Assembly: GCA_050248955.1 (NCBI GenBank)
Contig: JBFWRK010000008.1
Location: 139,402 to 203,401, forward strand
DNA length: 64,000 nucleotides
Source of the DNA: JBFWRK01 sp050248955
GTDB taxonomy: Bacteria > Actinomycetota > Acidimicrobiia > Acidimicrobiales > Ilumatobacteraceae
Direction: 5' to 3'
The translations under genes were made by a program, and so were the position numbers. The notes beneath the pieces are model-generated. The model saw only the letters and a program-made list of their open reading frames with translations. It ran no database searches and had not been told where the DNA came from. Below, one piece after another: positions 25,555-33,777 of the stretch (the stretch's first letter is position 1; every line of letters begins with the position of its first letter).

Positions 25555-26700
25555 ATGAAATCTCGCGCGGCAGTGCTCTGGGGGCTCAACCAGGAGTGGA
25601 AGATCGAAGAGATCGAGGTCGATCCACCGAAGGCTGGTGAGGTCCTCGTGAACTGGAAGGTGGCGGGCATGTGCCACTCCGACGAGCACCTCGTCACCGG
25701 TGACCTGGTCCCACCGGAAGAGGTGTGGCCGCTCATGGGCATCGACAGCTTCTTCCCGATCATCGGTGGCCACGAGGGTGCCGGCGTCGTCGTCGAAGTC
25801 GGCCCGGGTGTCAGCTCGTTGAAGCCGGGTGATCACGTCTCGGCGAGCTTCGTGCCGAGCTGCGGTCGTTGCCGCTACTGCTCGACCGGGCGCCAGAACC
25901 TGTGCGACGCCGGAGCGGGAACGCTCGGCGGCGGCATGATCACCGACGGCACGCACCGTCATCACCTCGGCGGCAAGGACGTCACGTTGATGGCCAAGGT
26001 CGGCACGTTCTCCGAGCACGCCGTCGTCGCGGAGCAGTCGCTGATCAAGGTCGACGACGACCTCCCGCTCGAGTGCGTCGCCCTCGTGAGCTGCGGCGTC
26101 GCCACGGGCTGGGGCTCTGCCGCGAACCGCGCCGCCGTCAGTGCGGGCGACACCGTGGTCGTCGTCGGCATCGGCGGCATCGGCATCAATGCCGTGCAGG
26201 GCGCACGGATGGCCGGAGCGAAGCGGATCATCGCCGTCGATCCGGTCGAGTTCAAGCGTGAGAAGGCGATGGAGTTCGGCGCGACCCACACCTTCGCCTC
26301 GATGGAGGAGGCGGTGCCGGCGGTCGGCGAGCTCACCTGGGGCCAGATGGCCGACAAGGTGATCATGACGCCGGGCGTCCTCTACGGCGACATGATGCAG
26401 CTCGGCACGGCGCTCGCCGGCAAGGGCGGCACGATCGTCGTCACCGCGATCGCGCCGATGACGCAGACCCACTCGGCGGTCAACCTGTTCGAGCTGGCGA
26501 TGTGGAACAAGGAGATCAAGGGCACGATCTTCGGCTCGCTCAACCCCCGCGCCGACATCCCGCGGCTGCTCGGCATGTACCGCGACGGCCAGCTCATGCT
26601 CGACGAGCTGATCACGAACCGCTACCCGCTCGACGAGATCAACGAGGGCTACCGGGCGATGCGGGACGGCGAGAACCTCCGCGGCGTGATCGTCTACTGA
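25555..26700 (+). CDS. NDMA-dependent alcohol dehydrogenase (mycofactocin-linked nicotinoprotein), copy 2
   Basis: Predicted 381 residues, homologous along its whole length to copy 1. Catalytic zinc ligands are Cys 40 and His 73-Glu 74; structural zinc CGRCRYCSTGRQNLC uses Cys 103, 106, 109 and 117. An 11-12 residue insert (VPPEEVWPLMGIDSF) between CHSDEH and GGHEGAG is absent from copy 1 and lies near the substrate cleft in MDR enzymes, so the two copies probably differ in substrate. NAD fold VGIGGIGINAVQGARMAG. ATG 25555 gives MKSRAAVLW. A TAGCGT box at 25501-25506 would give a ~45-nt leader. Confidence 0.88.
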   Translation: MKSRAAVLWGLNQEWKIEEIEVDPPKAGEVLVNWKVAGMCHSDEHLVTGDLVPPEEVWPLMGIDSFFPIIGGHEGAGVVVEVGPGVSSLKPGDHVSASFVPSCGRCRYCSTGRQNLCDAGAGTLGGGMITDGTHRHHLGGKDVTLMAKVGTFSEHAVVAEQSLIKVDDDLPLECVALVSCGVATGWGSAANRAAVSAGDTVVVVGIGGIGINAVQGARMAGAKRIIAVDPVEFKREKAMEFGATHTFASMEEAVPAVGELTWGQMADKVIMTPGVLYGDMMQLGTALAGKGGTIVVTAIAPMTQTHSAVNLFELAMWNKEIKGTIFGSLNPRADIPRLLGMYRDGQLMLDELITNRYPLDEINEGYRAMRDGENLRGVIVY

Positions 26701-26767
26701 TGACGGCGACGGGAGAGCTCCGGTGCGATCTCCGGCCTGACTTCATCGTGGCGATGAGTCCGTCTCG

Positions 26768-27697
26768 ATGATCGACGGCGCGCTCCTCGAGCAACTGACC
26801 ACGAAGGTCGTCGGCCGTCGACGCGAGCTGGAGCTCGTGCTGGCCGCGCTCGCCGCCGGCCGGCACGTGCTGCTCGAGGGTCCGCCCGGCACGGGGAAGT
26901 CGACGCTGTTGCGTGCGGTCGCGGAGGGGCTCGGCATCGGCCTCGAGTTCGTCGAGGGGAACGCCGAGCTGACGCCGGCGCGGCTCGTCGGCCACTTCGA
27001 TCCTGCTCGTGTCCTCAGCGACGGGTACTCGCCCGACGTGTTCGAGGACGGACCGCTCGTCGTCGCGATGCGCGAAGGCGCGCTGCTGTACGTCGAGGAG
27101 ATCAACCGGATCCCGGAAGAGACGCTCAACGTGCTCATCACCGTGATGAGCGAGGGCGAGCTGCACGTGCCACGGCTCGGCCGGGTCGCATCGGCGCCCG
27201 GCTTCCGGCTCGTCGCGGCGATGAACCCGTTCGACGCGATCGGCACCGCGAGGATCTCGGGTGCGGTGTACGACCGGGTGTGCCGGCTGTCCGTGACCTA
27301 CCAGAGCGCGGCCGACGAAGTGGCGATCGTCGGTCAGGCACTCGGCGAGGCGATCCCCGATCCGGAGTGGGTCGCGAAGATGGTCGAGCTCGTGCGCCGC
27401 ACTCGGGCCCATCCCGATCTGCGGGTCGGGTCGTCGGTGCGCGGCGCGATCGACGGTGCCGCGGTCGTGCTGTCGCTCTCGCAGCTGCGAGGCATGGCGC
27501 CGACCCATCCGAGCGTCGGCCTCGATGCCGCGCTGATGGCTCTGTCGGGCCGGGTTCGGTTGCGTGAGGGCGTGGCCCGCTCGACCGAGGAGATCATCAC
27601 CGAGCTCTGGCAGGAGGTGTTCGGCCTGGTCGGCGAGGGCGAGGACGGCCCGGGAAAAGCTGGCGCCCCGATTGGGGCCATCAACTCCCACTCGTGA
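26768..27697 (+). CDS. MoxR-type AAA+ ATPase (CbbQ/NirQ/NorQ-like)
   Basis: Predicted 309 residues. Walker A GPPGTGKSTL near residue 42, Walker B ALLYVEEINRIPEETLNVLI near 107, LVAAMNPFDAIGTARISGAV (sensor region) and a C-terminal lid. MoxR ATPases pair with von Willebrand factor A proteins to insert metals or remodel enzyme complexes. The last codons overlap the VWA gene by 4 bp (GTGA), as expected for such a pair. It starts 67 bp after NDMA-ADH copy 2 on the same strand, so the dehydrogenase is a possible client. That is inference. Confidence 0.85.
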   Translation: MIDGALLEQLTTKVVGRRRELELVLAALAAGRHVLLEGPPGTGKSTLLRAVAEGLGIGLEFVEGNAELTPARLVGHFDPARVLSDGYSPDVFEDGPLVVAMREGALLYVEEINRIPEETLNVLITVMSEGELHVPRLGRVASAPGFRLVAAMNPFDAIGTARISGAVYDRVCRLSVTYQSAADEVAIVGQALGEAIPDPEWVAKMVELVRRTRAHPDLRVGSSVRGAIDGAAVVLSLSQLRGMAPTHPSVGLDAALMALSGRVRLREGVARSTEEIITELWQEVFGLVGEGEDGPGKAGAPIGAINSHS

Positions 27698-28617
27698 AGG
27701 AAGGCGCGGCGGCGGACGCCGCGTTGCAGGACGCCGCGAAGAAGACGACGTCTCGCCGCGAGATGTCGCGGGCCCACCAGCGCTTCGAGCAGATCTCGCC
27801 GGAGGTCGGTGAGCTCGACGAGTCCGCGTTCGAGGACGCGATGGAGGACGACCCCGACGAGGCGCTGGCAGTGCTGGCCGATCTCACTGCGGCGACCGAT
27901 CCGAAGCTGCGGGAGCTCGCCCGTCGGCTGGCGGGTCGGCTGTTGCTGGACCTGAGTCGCCGCGGACCCGTTCGCCCGCGTGGCATCGGCAAGATCGTGT
28001 CCCAGCGCTACCGGACGGACGGCGACCTCGACATCGACGCCAGCCTCGAACCGATCACCGAGGCGGCGGCGAGCGGGGGTGCCCTCGACGTCGAGCGGTT
28101 GCGGGTGCGCGGCTGGGTGAAGCCCGGCACTGCGCTGTGCCTGCTGGTCGACCGGAGCGGCTCGATGGGTGGCAAGCCGCTGGCGACGTCGGCGATCGCC
28201 GCAGCTGCCGTGGCGTGGCGGTCGCCGGAGGACTACAGCGTCCTCGCGTTCGGCAAGGACATCGTGGTCGCGAAGAGCCAGGACGTACCGAAGGCGGGTG
28301 AGCGCGTCGTGAACGACGTGCTGACCTTGCGCGGGTTCGGCACGACCGATCTGGCCGGCGCGCTCCAGACCGCGGCCGTGCAGCTCGGTCGTAGCCGCGC
28401 CGGGCGCCGAGTCGCGGTGCTGCTGTCGGACTGCCGCGCCACCGTCCCGGGTGACGTCGTCGCCGCAGCGCAGTCGCTCGACGAGGTGTGCATCGTCGCA
28501 CCGGCGGGTGACGACGAGGCGGCCCGCGCCCTCGCCGCGCAGATCGGCGCTCGGGTCGCGACCGTCAGCGGCCCAGCCGAGCTGCCCGAGGCGCTCGCTG
28601 CGGTGCTCGGCGACTGA
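27694..28617 (+). CDS. VWA-domain protein, MoxR partner
   Basis: Predicted 307 residues from GTG 27694, overlapping the MoxR stop. An acidic helical N-terminal half (ELDESAFEDAMEDDPDEALA) precedes a VWA domain with a complete MIDAS: DRSGSMGGK near residue 151, the Thr in GFGTTDLAGAL, and Asp in LLSDCRATVPGD. No signal peptide, so it is cytosolic. Known MoxR-VWA pairs act as metal-insertion or maturation machines (CbbQ-CbbO, NorQ-NorD). The target is unknown. Its 3' end overlaps the convergent erm-like gene by 53 bp. Confidence 0.85.
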   Translation: MKEGAAADAALQDAAKKTTSRREMSRAHQRFEQISPEVGELDESAFEDAMEDDPDEALAVLADLTAATDPKLRELARRLAGRLLLDLSRRGPVRPRGIGKIVSQRYRTDGDLDIDASLEPITEAAASGGALDVERLRVRGWVKPGTALCLLVDRSGSMGGKPLATSAIAAAAVAWRSPEDYSVLAFGKDIVVAKSQDVPKAGERVVNDVLTLRGFGTTDLAGALQTAAVQLGRSRAGRRVAVLLSDCRATVPGDVVAAAQSLDEVCIVAPAGDDEAARALAAQIGARVATVSGPAELPEALAAVLGD

Positions 28618-29269
28618 CCGGCCTCGACGAGCCCTGTTGCACCGTGACCGGTCGTTCTGGCACCGGTCGTTCTGGCACTGATCGTTCCGGTGGTACCAGC
28701 ACTGATCGTTCCGGTGGGCGCCGAGACGGACTACCCACGCGGACGATCGTGAGCAGCACGGCGTCGTCCGGCGGTGGGGGATGGAACGCAGACCGGGGGA
28801 TGCGGGCGGTGACCGACACGTCGAACGCCCGCGCCCACCGCGCAGCGTCGTGGCCGCGACCGGACGCCCAGCGCTGCCCCACGTGACGCGGGACGACGAG
28901 ATCGGCGCGGACGAGCTGGCTCCGAGGCGCGAGCAACCGCCGGAGCAGCGCGGTCGTGATCGCGAACGGCGGGTTGGACACCACGCGGAAAGCCTGTGAC
29001 GGCAGTCGGAGCTGTGCCGCGTCGGTTTCGACCACGCGCACGCTGCAGTTCGCGAACCGTTGTCGGAGCGCCCGGGCGCGCCCGGCATGGAGCTCGACGG
29101 CGACGACCCGTGCCCCCGCCGCGAGGAGCCCATTGGTGATCGCACCGGCCCCGGCGCCGACGTCGAGGACGAGGTCGCCGGATCGTATGTCGGCGTGCTC
29201 GACGAGCGGCCGCACCCAGCTGTCAGCGAGCTGGTGCCATCCCCACCATCTGGGTCGTCCCCCGTGCAC
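28565..29269 (-). CDS. Erm-type 23S rRNA adenine-N6 methyltransferase with repeat-encoded tail
   Basis: Predicted 234 residues. GGRPRWWGWHQLADSWVRPL is the intrinsic-Erm start; SAM-binding LVLDVGAGAGAITNGLLAAG lies near 33, and the catalytic NPPF is in RVVSNPPFAITTALLRRLL near 98. Erm enzymes methylate A2058 of 23S rRNA and give macrolide-lincosamide-streptogramin tolerance. Residues after ~180 are not family-like: ERSV/PERP/VPER repeats encoded by a 15-bp tandem repeat, then an Arg-rich end. Start GTG 29269. The tail overlaps the VWA gene on the other strand. The resistance role is inferred. Confidence 0.8.
   Translation of the reverse strand: MHGGRPRWWGWHQLADSWVRPLVEHADIRSGDLVLDVGAGAGAITNGLLAAGARVVAVELHAGRARALRQRFANCSVRVVETDAAQLRLPSQAFRVVSNPPFAITTALLRRLLAPRSQLVRADLVVPRHVGQRWASGRGHDAARWARAFDVSVTARIPRSAFHPPPPDDAVLLTIVRVGSPSRRPPERSVLVPPERSVPERPVPERPVTVQQGSSRPVSRRAPQRAPRAARLGR
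28647..28716. repeat. 15-bp tandem repeat inside the erm-like 3' end
   Basis: ACCGGTCGTTCTGGC occurs twice head to tail (28647-28661 and 28662-28676), followed by two degenerate copies beginning ACTGATCGTTCCGG (28677 and 28701). On the reverse strand it encodes the Pro-Glu-Arg-Ser/Pro repeats of the methyltransferase tail. Confidence 0.75.
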
Positions 29270-29447
29270 GGCGGACCATCACCGTCATCATCACGTCAGC
29301 TTGGTGCCGATCGGAATCCGCCGCCAACGAGTTTCGCGGCATCACGGATGACGGCTCACTTCGAACCTTCTGCACCGTTGCCGTGCATTCCTCTGACCGG
29401 GTCACGACACGGCCGGGCGTCGGGGGCCCGACGTGGTGTCGGACGGG

Positions 29448-30971
29448 TCAGCGGCAGGAGAGGTCGCGGGGCGGGTAGAGGCCCTTGATGTTCTCGTCGA
29501 CGGCGACGATCGGCAGTGTCGAGGCGGGCTCGGCCGTCGTCGTGGTCGACGCCGACCCGCCGACCGTCGATGGCGACCCACCGCCGACCGTCGTCGTCGA
29601 TCCGGACGTCGCCGAGGTCGTCGTGGTCGTGGTCGTCGCGTTCGGATCGGTCGCCACGATGTCGGGGGCATCGGCGATGCGGGCTTGGCCGCGGAACACC
29701 GCGAGCACCGCCTTCATGTTCTCGGAGTCGATGATCGGCTCGAGCACGGAGTTGCCACTGATGTTGCGCGGCCGGCCATCGACCTGGAAGGTCTTCACCG
29801 TCGCGGGGTCGAAGTCCTTCATCGCATTGGCGACCTGGAGCATCACGTCGGGCGTGAGGTTCGTGTCGGTCACGACGTACTGCAGCGACGTGTTGATCAA
29901 CCGGTTCGCGACGCGCAGGTCACGTGCTCCCTTGTCGAGTGCCTTCTGCAGCGTGCGCTTCAGGAAGTCCTGCTGGCGGGTGATCCGGCCGAGGTCGCTC
30001 GTGCCGTCGGACACCCACTCGTTCTTCGCCGGATCGAAGTACTGGTACTTCCGCGAGCGCACGTACCGCAACGCCTCGTCACCGGTGAAGAGATGACACT
30101 CCGCCGGGACGTCGAGCCCCGTCGCTCGATCGCGCGCCGCGTACTCGAACGGCACCGCCACACCGCCGACCGCGTCGACGAGACCCTTGAACGCGCAGAA
30201 ATCGACGTTGATGAGGTGGTCGACCTGCAGCCCGAAGTTCGTGAACATCGTGGCGATGATCTTCCCGGGGTCGTTGGAGTCGAGCGTCGAGTTGATCCGG
30301 CTCTTGCGGTTCGAGGTGCCGATCCTCACCCAGAGGTCGCGCGGGAAGGACAGCACCGCGGCCTGGTGCGTTTCCGTGTCGATCCGCAGCATCATGATCG
30401 TGTCGGCGCGCTCGCCGATGTCGGCGCCGCTGCCGAGGTACGAGCCGGCGTCGGGCGAGTTGGGGTCGATGCACTGCCGGGCATCGCTCGCCGTGAGGAG
30501 GAAGTTCTTCGCGCCGACATCGCCGGCGGGGACGACGATCTCGGGCAACGAGGTGCTGTCGGCCGCACCAGCGGTGGGCGGCACGGACGGGTTCGCCGTG
30601 CTGTCGGGCACGGCGGCCGAGATGTCGACCAGCTTGCGCGAGCCGAGCCGGTTGTTCGCGTACAGGAGCGTCAGCGCGCTGACGATGCAGGCGAAAGCGA
30701 CGATGCTGTTGAAGCCGAGCACGAGCCGTTGCGGCCACGTGCGCCTGACTGCTCTGTGCTTGCGCGGCGGCAACGGGACGAGACCGTCGATCGACGTTGC
30801 CGACGGCGGGGGCGGGGGAGGTGACGGCGGCGGGGCCGGCGATCCGGGAGGCCCGGTCGGCGTGAGAGGCCCGGTCGGCGTGGCAGGAGCGGGCGTGGCA
30901 GGAACGGGCGTGGCCGGGGAAGAGGTCGCCTGGTCAGCGGGAACGGCGGGGTCTCGGCGACGGCGGGCCAT
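29448..30971 (-). CDS. LytR-CpsA-Psr (LCP) family cell-wall glycopolymer ligase
   Basis: Predicted 507 residues. A Pro-rich cytosolic N-terminus (residues ~15-60), one membrane span (GFNSIVAFACIVSALTLLYA), then an LCP domain: ERADTIMMLRIDTETHQAAV, LSFPRDLWVRIG, RINSTLD, VDFCAFKGLVDAVGGVAV and DEALRYVRSRKYQYFD with the catalytic Arg residues. A Thr/Ser-rich linker ends the protein. LCP enzymes attach lipid-linked polymers such as arabinogalactan or teichoic acid to peptidoglycan. It follows valS on the same strand by 83 bp. A TAGCCT box lies 9 nt before the ATG. Confidence 0.88.
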   Translation of the reverse strand: MARRRRDPAVPADQATSSPATPVPATPAPATPTGPLTPTGPPGSPAPPPSPPPPPPSATSIDGLVPLPPRKHRAVRRTWPQRLVLGFNSIVAFACIVSALTLLYANNRLGSRKLVDISAAVPDSTANPSVPPTAGAADSTSLPEIVVPAGDVGAKNFLLTASDARQCIDPNSPDAGSYLGSGADIGERADTIMMLRIDTETHQAAVLSFPRDLWVRIGTSNRKSRINSTLDSNDPGKIIATMFTNFGLQVDHLINVDFCAFKGLVDAVGGVAVPFEYAARDRATGLDVPAECHLFTGDEALRYVRSRKYQYFDPAKNEWVSDGTSDLGRITRQQDFLKRTLQKALDKGARDLRVANRLINTSLQYVVTDTNLTPDVMLQVANAMKDFDPATVKTFQVDGRPRNISGNSVLEPIIDSENMKAVLAVFRGQARIADAPDIVATDPNATTTTTTTSATSGSTTTVGGGSPSTVGGSASTTTTAEPASTLPIVAVDENIKGLYPPRDLSCR

Positions 30972-31054
30972 GAGATGCTGAGGCTACCTCGCAGCGCGCC
31001 GGGACGACCGTCGTCACGCTGCCGGTTCCCCGACTCGTCGGGGCGAGCGGCCGC

Positions 31055-33637
31055 CTACGGGCGCCGGTCGCGTTCGATCTCGGTGCCGGGTGGAGCGAGC
31101 TCGATGGCCACGGTGATGCCCGGACCATCGCCGGCGACCGTGGTGAAGGAGCTGATCGATCCGGCGTCGACGAGATCGCTCTCGCCGAGGAGGATCAGGT
31201 CGAGCAGCTCCTGCGGTGCCGTGACCTGCGCGACCGCGATCGCAGCTCGTTGGGACACCTTCGCCTCGGTCTTGGTCCGCCGGATCTGGCCCAGCACCTC
31301 GCACACCGCGTCGAGCGCGCGCTGGTCGCCCGTCGCCGCCGTCGTCGTCGGCCATGGAGCGCGATGCACCGACCCAGGCTGCCACCAGCTCCAGACCTCC
31401 TCGGTGACGAACGGCAGCAGTGGCGCGAACAGCCGCTGGAACGTCGACAACGCAGTGCCGAGCGCGGCGAGGGCCGACGCCGACGCGGCCTCGCTGCGGG
31501 CGCCGTAGGCGCGACTCTTCACGAGCTCGACGTAGTCGTCGCAGAACCACCAGAACACCGACTCGGTGCGCTCCAGGGCGCGGGCGTAGTCGAACGCGTC
31601 GAACGCCGTGGTGGCCTCGGCGACGAGCCCGTCGAGCCGGGCGAGCATCGCGAGATCGATCGGGTCGGTGGCGACGCCGTCGGGCACGGGCGTGCCGAAG
31701 GTGAGCACGAACTTGGAGACGTTGAGCAGCTTCGTGGCGAGCTTGCGGCCCACCTTCATCTGGTCCTCGCTCATCGCGGTGTCGACCCCGGGCCGCCCGC
31801 TCGACGCCCAGTACCGCACCGCATCGGAACCGTGGCGGTCGAACAGATCCGACGGCGTGACGACGTTCCCCTTCGACTTCGACATCTTCTTGCGGTCGGG
31901 GTCGAGGATCCAGCCGGACAGCGCGACGTTGTGCCACGGGACGGAGTGGTGCTCGAAGTGGCTGCGGACGATCGTCGAGAACAGCCAGGTCCGGATGATG
32001 TCGTGCGCTTGCGGGCGGAGATCCATGGGGAACACGCGCGCGAACAGTTCGGGATCCAGCCCCCAGCGACCGGCGATGTGCGGCGTGAGCGACGAGGTGG
32101 CCCAGGTGTCCATGATGTCGGGGTCGCCCATGAACCCGCCGGGCTTGCCCCGCTGGTCCGGCGCGTAGCCGTCGGGGACGTCGGTCGACGGGTCGATCGG
32201 CAGGCGGTCCTCGCTCGGCGTGAGCGGGTCGGCGTACTCCGGGTTGCCGTCGCCGTCCAGGCGATACCAGACCGGGATCGAGACGCCGTAGTAGCGCTGG
32301 CGGGAGATCAGCCAGTCGCCGTTCAGGCCCTCGACCCAGTTCTCGTAGCGGTGGCGCATGTGCTCGGGGTACCACGCGAGCTCACGCCCGCGCTGCAGCA
32401 TCTGCTCGCGCAGGCCGATGTCGCGCCCGCCGTTGCGGATGTACCATTGCCGCGTCGTGATGATCTCGAGCGGACGGTCGCCCTTCTCGTAGAACTTCAC
32501 CGGATGGTTGATCTGCCGGACGTCGCCACGGAGCTCGCCCGACTCCCGGAGCTGCTCCGCGATGCGCGCCTGGGCCTGCTTCATCGTCTTGCCGGCGATC
32601 TCGCCGTACTGGGCCTGGCCCTTGTCGTCGGTGATCCATGCCGGCGTGTCGGCGAGCACCCGTCCGTCGCGGCCGACGATCGGCCGCGCCGGCAGATCGA
32701 GCTCGCGCCACCAGATCACGTCCGTGAGGTCGCCGAACGTGCAGATCATCGCGATGCCGGTCCCCTTCTCGGGGTCGGCGAGCGCGTGCGCGAGCACCGG
32801 CACCTCGACGCCGAAGAGCGCCGTGCGCACCGTGGTTGTCCCGAACAGTGGCTGGTAGCGCACGTCGTCGGGGTGCGCCACGAGCGCCACGCAGGCAGGA
32901 ATGAGCTCGGGGCGGGTGGTGTCGATCAGCACGTCGCCCCTACCGTCCGTGCGAGAGAACGCGATCTGGTGGTACGCGCCGGTCATCTCGCGGTCCTCGA
33001 GCTCAGCCTGCGCGACCGCGGTGCGGAAGTCGATGTCCCAGAGCGTCGGCGCCTCCTGCGTGTACGCCTCGCCACGCGCCAGGTTGCGGAGGAACCCGCG
33101 CTGGCTGGCCCGGCGGGAGTTGTCGTCGATCGTCGTGTAGAGGTACTGCCAGTCCACCGAGAGGGCGAGGCGCCGGAACACGCCCTCGAAGACCTTCTCG
33201 TCCTCCCTGGTGAGCTCGTGGCAGAGCTCGATGAAGTTCGGCCGGGAGATCGCCACGGCGTGGTGGCTCTTCGGCGGGTCACCGCGGAACGGCGGCGTGA
33301 AGTCGGGGTCGAACCCGACCGACGGGTCGCAGCGGACGCCGAAGTAGTTCTGCACCCGTCGTTCGGTCGGCAGGCCGTTGTCGTCCCAGCCGATCGGGTA
33401 GAAGACGTCCTGACCGCGCATGCGGCGGTACCGAGCGATCGTGTCGGTGTGCGTGTAGCTGAAGATGTGGCCCATGTGGAGCGAGCCGCTCACGGTCGGC
33501 GGCGGTGTGTCGATCGAGAACACCGACTCCCGGCTCGCCGCGTCGCGATCGAAGCGATAGGTGCCCTCGGACTCCCACCGCTCGATCCAGCTGGCCTCGA
33601 TGCCGTCGAGCGACGGCTTGTCCGGGATGTTCGCCAT
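31055..33637 (-). CDS. valS: Valine--tRNA ligase, archaeal/rickettsial-type
   Basis: Predicted 860 residues. The HIGH motif is in TVSGSLHMGHIFSYTHTDTI near residue 48, followed by FYPIGWDDNGLPTERRVQNY, the signature of the archaeal-like ValRS branch. The KMSKS loop is RKKMSKSKGNVV. A CP1 editing domain lies between, and a helical anticodon domain follows. The long C-terminal coiled coil of the standard bacterial enzyme (~880-950 residues) appears reduced. ATG 33637 is chosen as the family start (MANIPDKPSLDGIEASWIER). A TACCGT box lies 10 nt upstream. Divergent from cysS. Bacteria with this type probably acquired it by ancient transfer. Confidence 0.9.
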   Translation of the reverse strand: MANIPDKPSLDGIEASWIERWESEGTYRFDRDAASRESVFSIDTPPPTVSGSLHMGHIFSYTHTDTIARYRRMRGQDVFYPIGWDDNGLPTERRVQNYFGVRCDPSVGFDPDFTPPFRGDPPKSHHAVAISRPNFIELCHELTREDEKVFEGVFRRLALSVDWQYLYTTIDDNSRRASQRGFLRNLARGEAYTQEAPTLWDIDFRTAVAQAELEDREMTGAYHQIAFSRTDGRGDVLIDTTRPELIPACVALVAHPDDVRYQPLFGTTTVRTALFGVEVPVLAHALADPEKGTGIAMICTFGDLTDVIWWRELDLPARPIVGRDGRVLADTPAWITDDKGQAQYGEIAGKTMKQAQARIAEQLRESGELRGDVRQINHPVKFYEKGDRPLEIITTRQWYIRNGGRDIGLREQMLQRGRELAWYPEHMRHRYENWVEGLNGDWLISRQRYYGVSIPVWYRLDGDGNPEYADPLTPSEDRLPIDPSTDVPDGYAPDQRGKPGGFMGDPDIMDTWATSSLTPHIAGRWGLDPELFARVFPMDLRPQAHDIIRTWLFSTIVRSHFEHHSVPWHNVALSGWILDPDRKKMSKSKGNVVTPSDLFDRHGSDAVRYWASSGRPGVDTAMSEDQMKVGRKLATKLLNVSKFVLTFGTPVPDGVATDPIDLAMLARLDGLVAEATTAFDAFDYARALERTESVFWWFCDDYVELVKSRAYGARSEAASASALAALGTALSTFQRLFAPLLPFVTEEVWSWWQPGSVHRAPWPTTTAATGDQRALDAVCEVLGQIRRTKTEAKVSQRAAIAVAQVTAPQELLDLILLGESDLVDAGSISSFTTVAGDGPGITVAIELAPPGTEIERDRRP

Positions 33638-33777
33638 AGTGGCGTAGACGGTACCGGAGCAGCGCCGGAGCCCGCCCAGTCCATTCACCCCGACTCACCC
33701 CGACGTCGCGTCACGCCAGATCAACGGGACGGCGATCCCAGGTGAACGCGACGACTCGTTGCCGTACGCTCGGGGCC

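Noticed and set aside
33742..33777. A 12-codon N-terminal extension of CysS from GTG 33742
   Set aside because: It lies upstream of the TACGCT -10 box and lacks similarity to CysS proteins.
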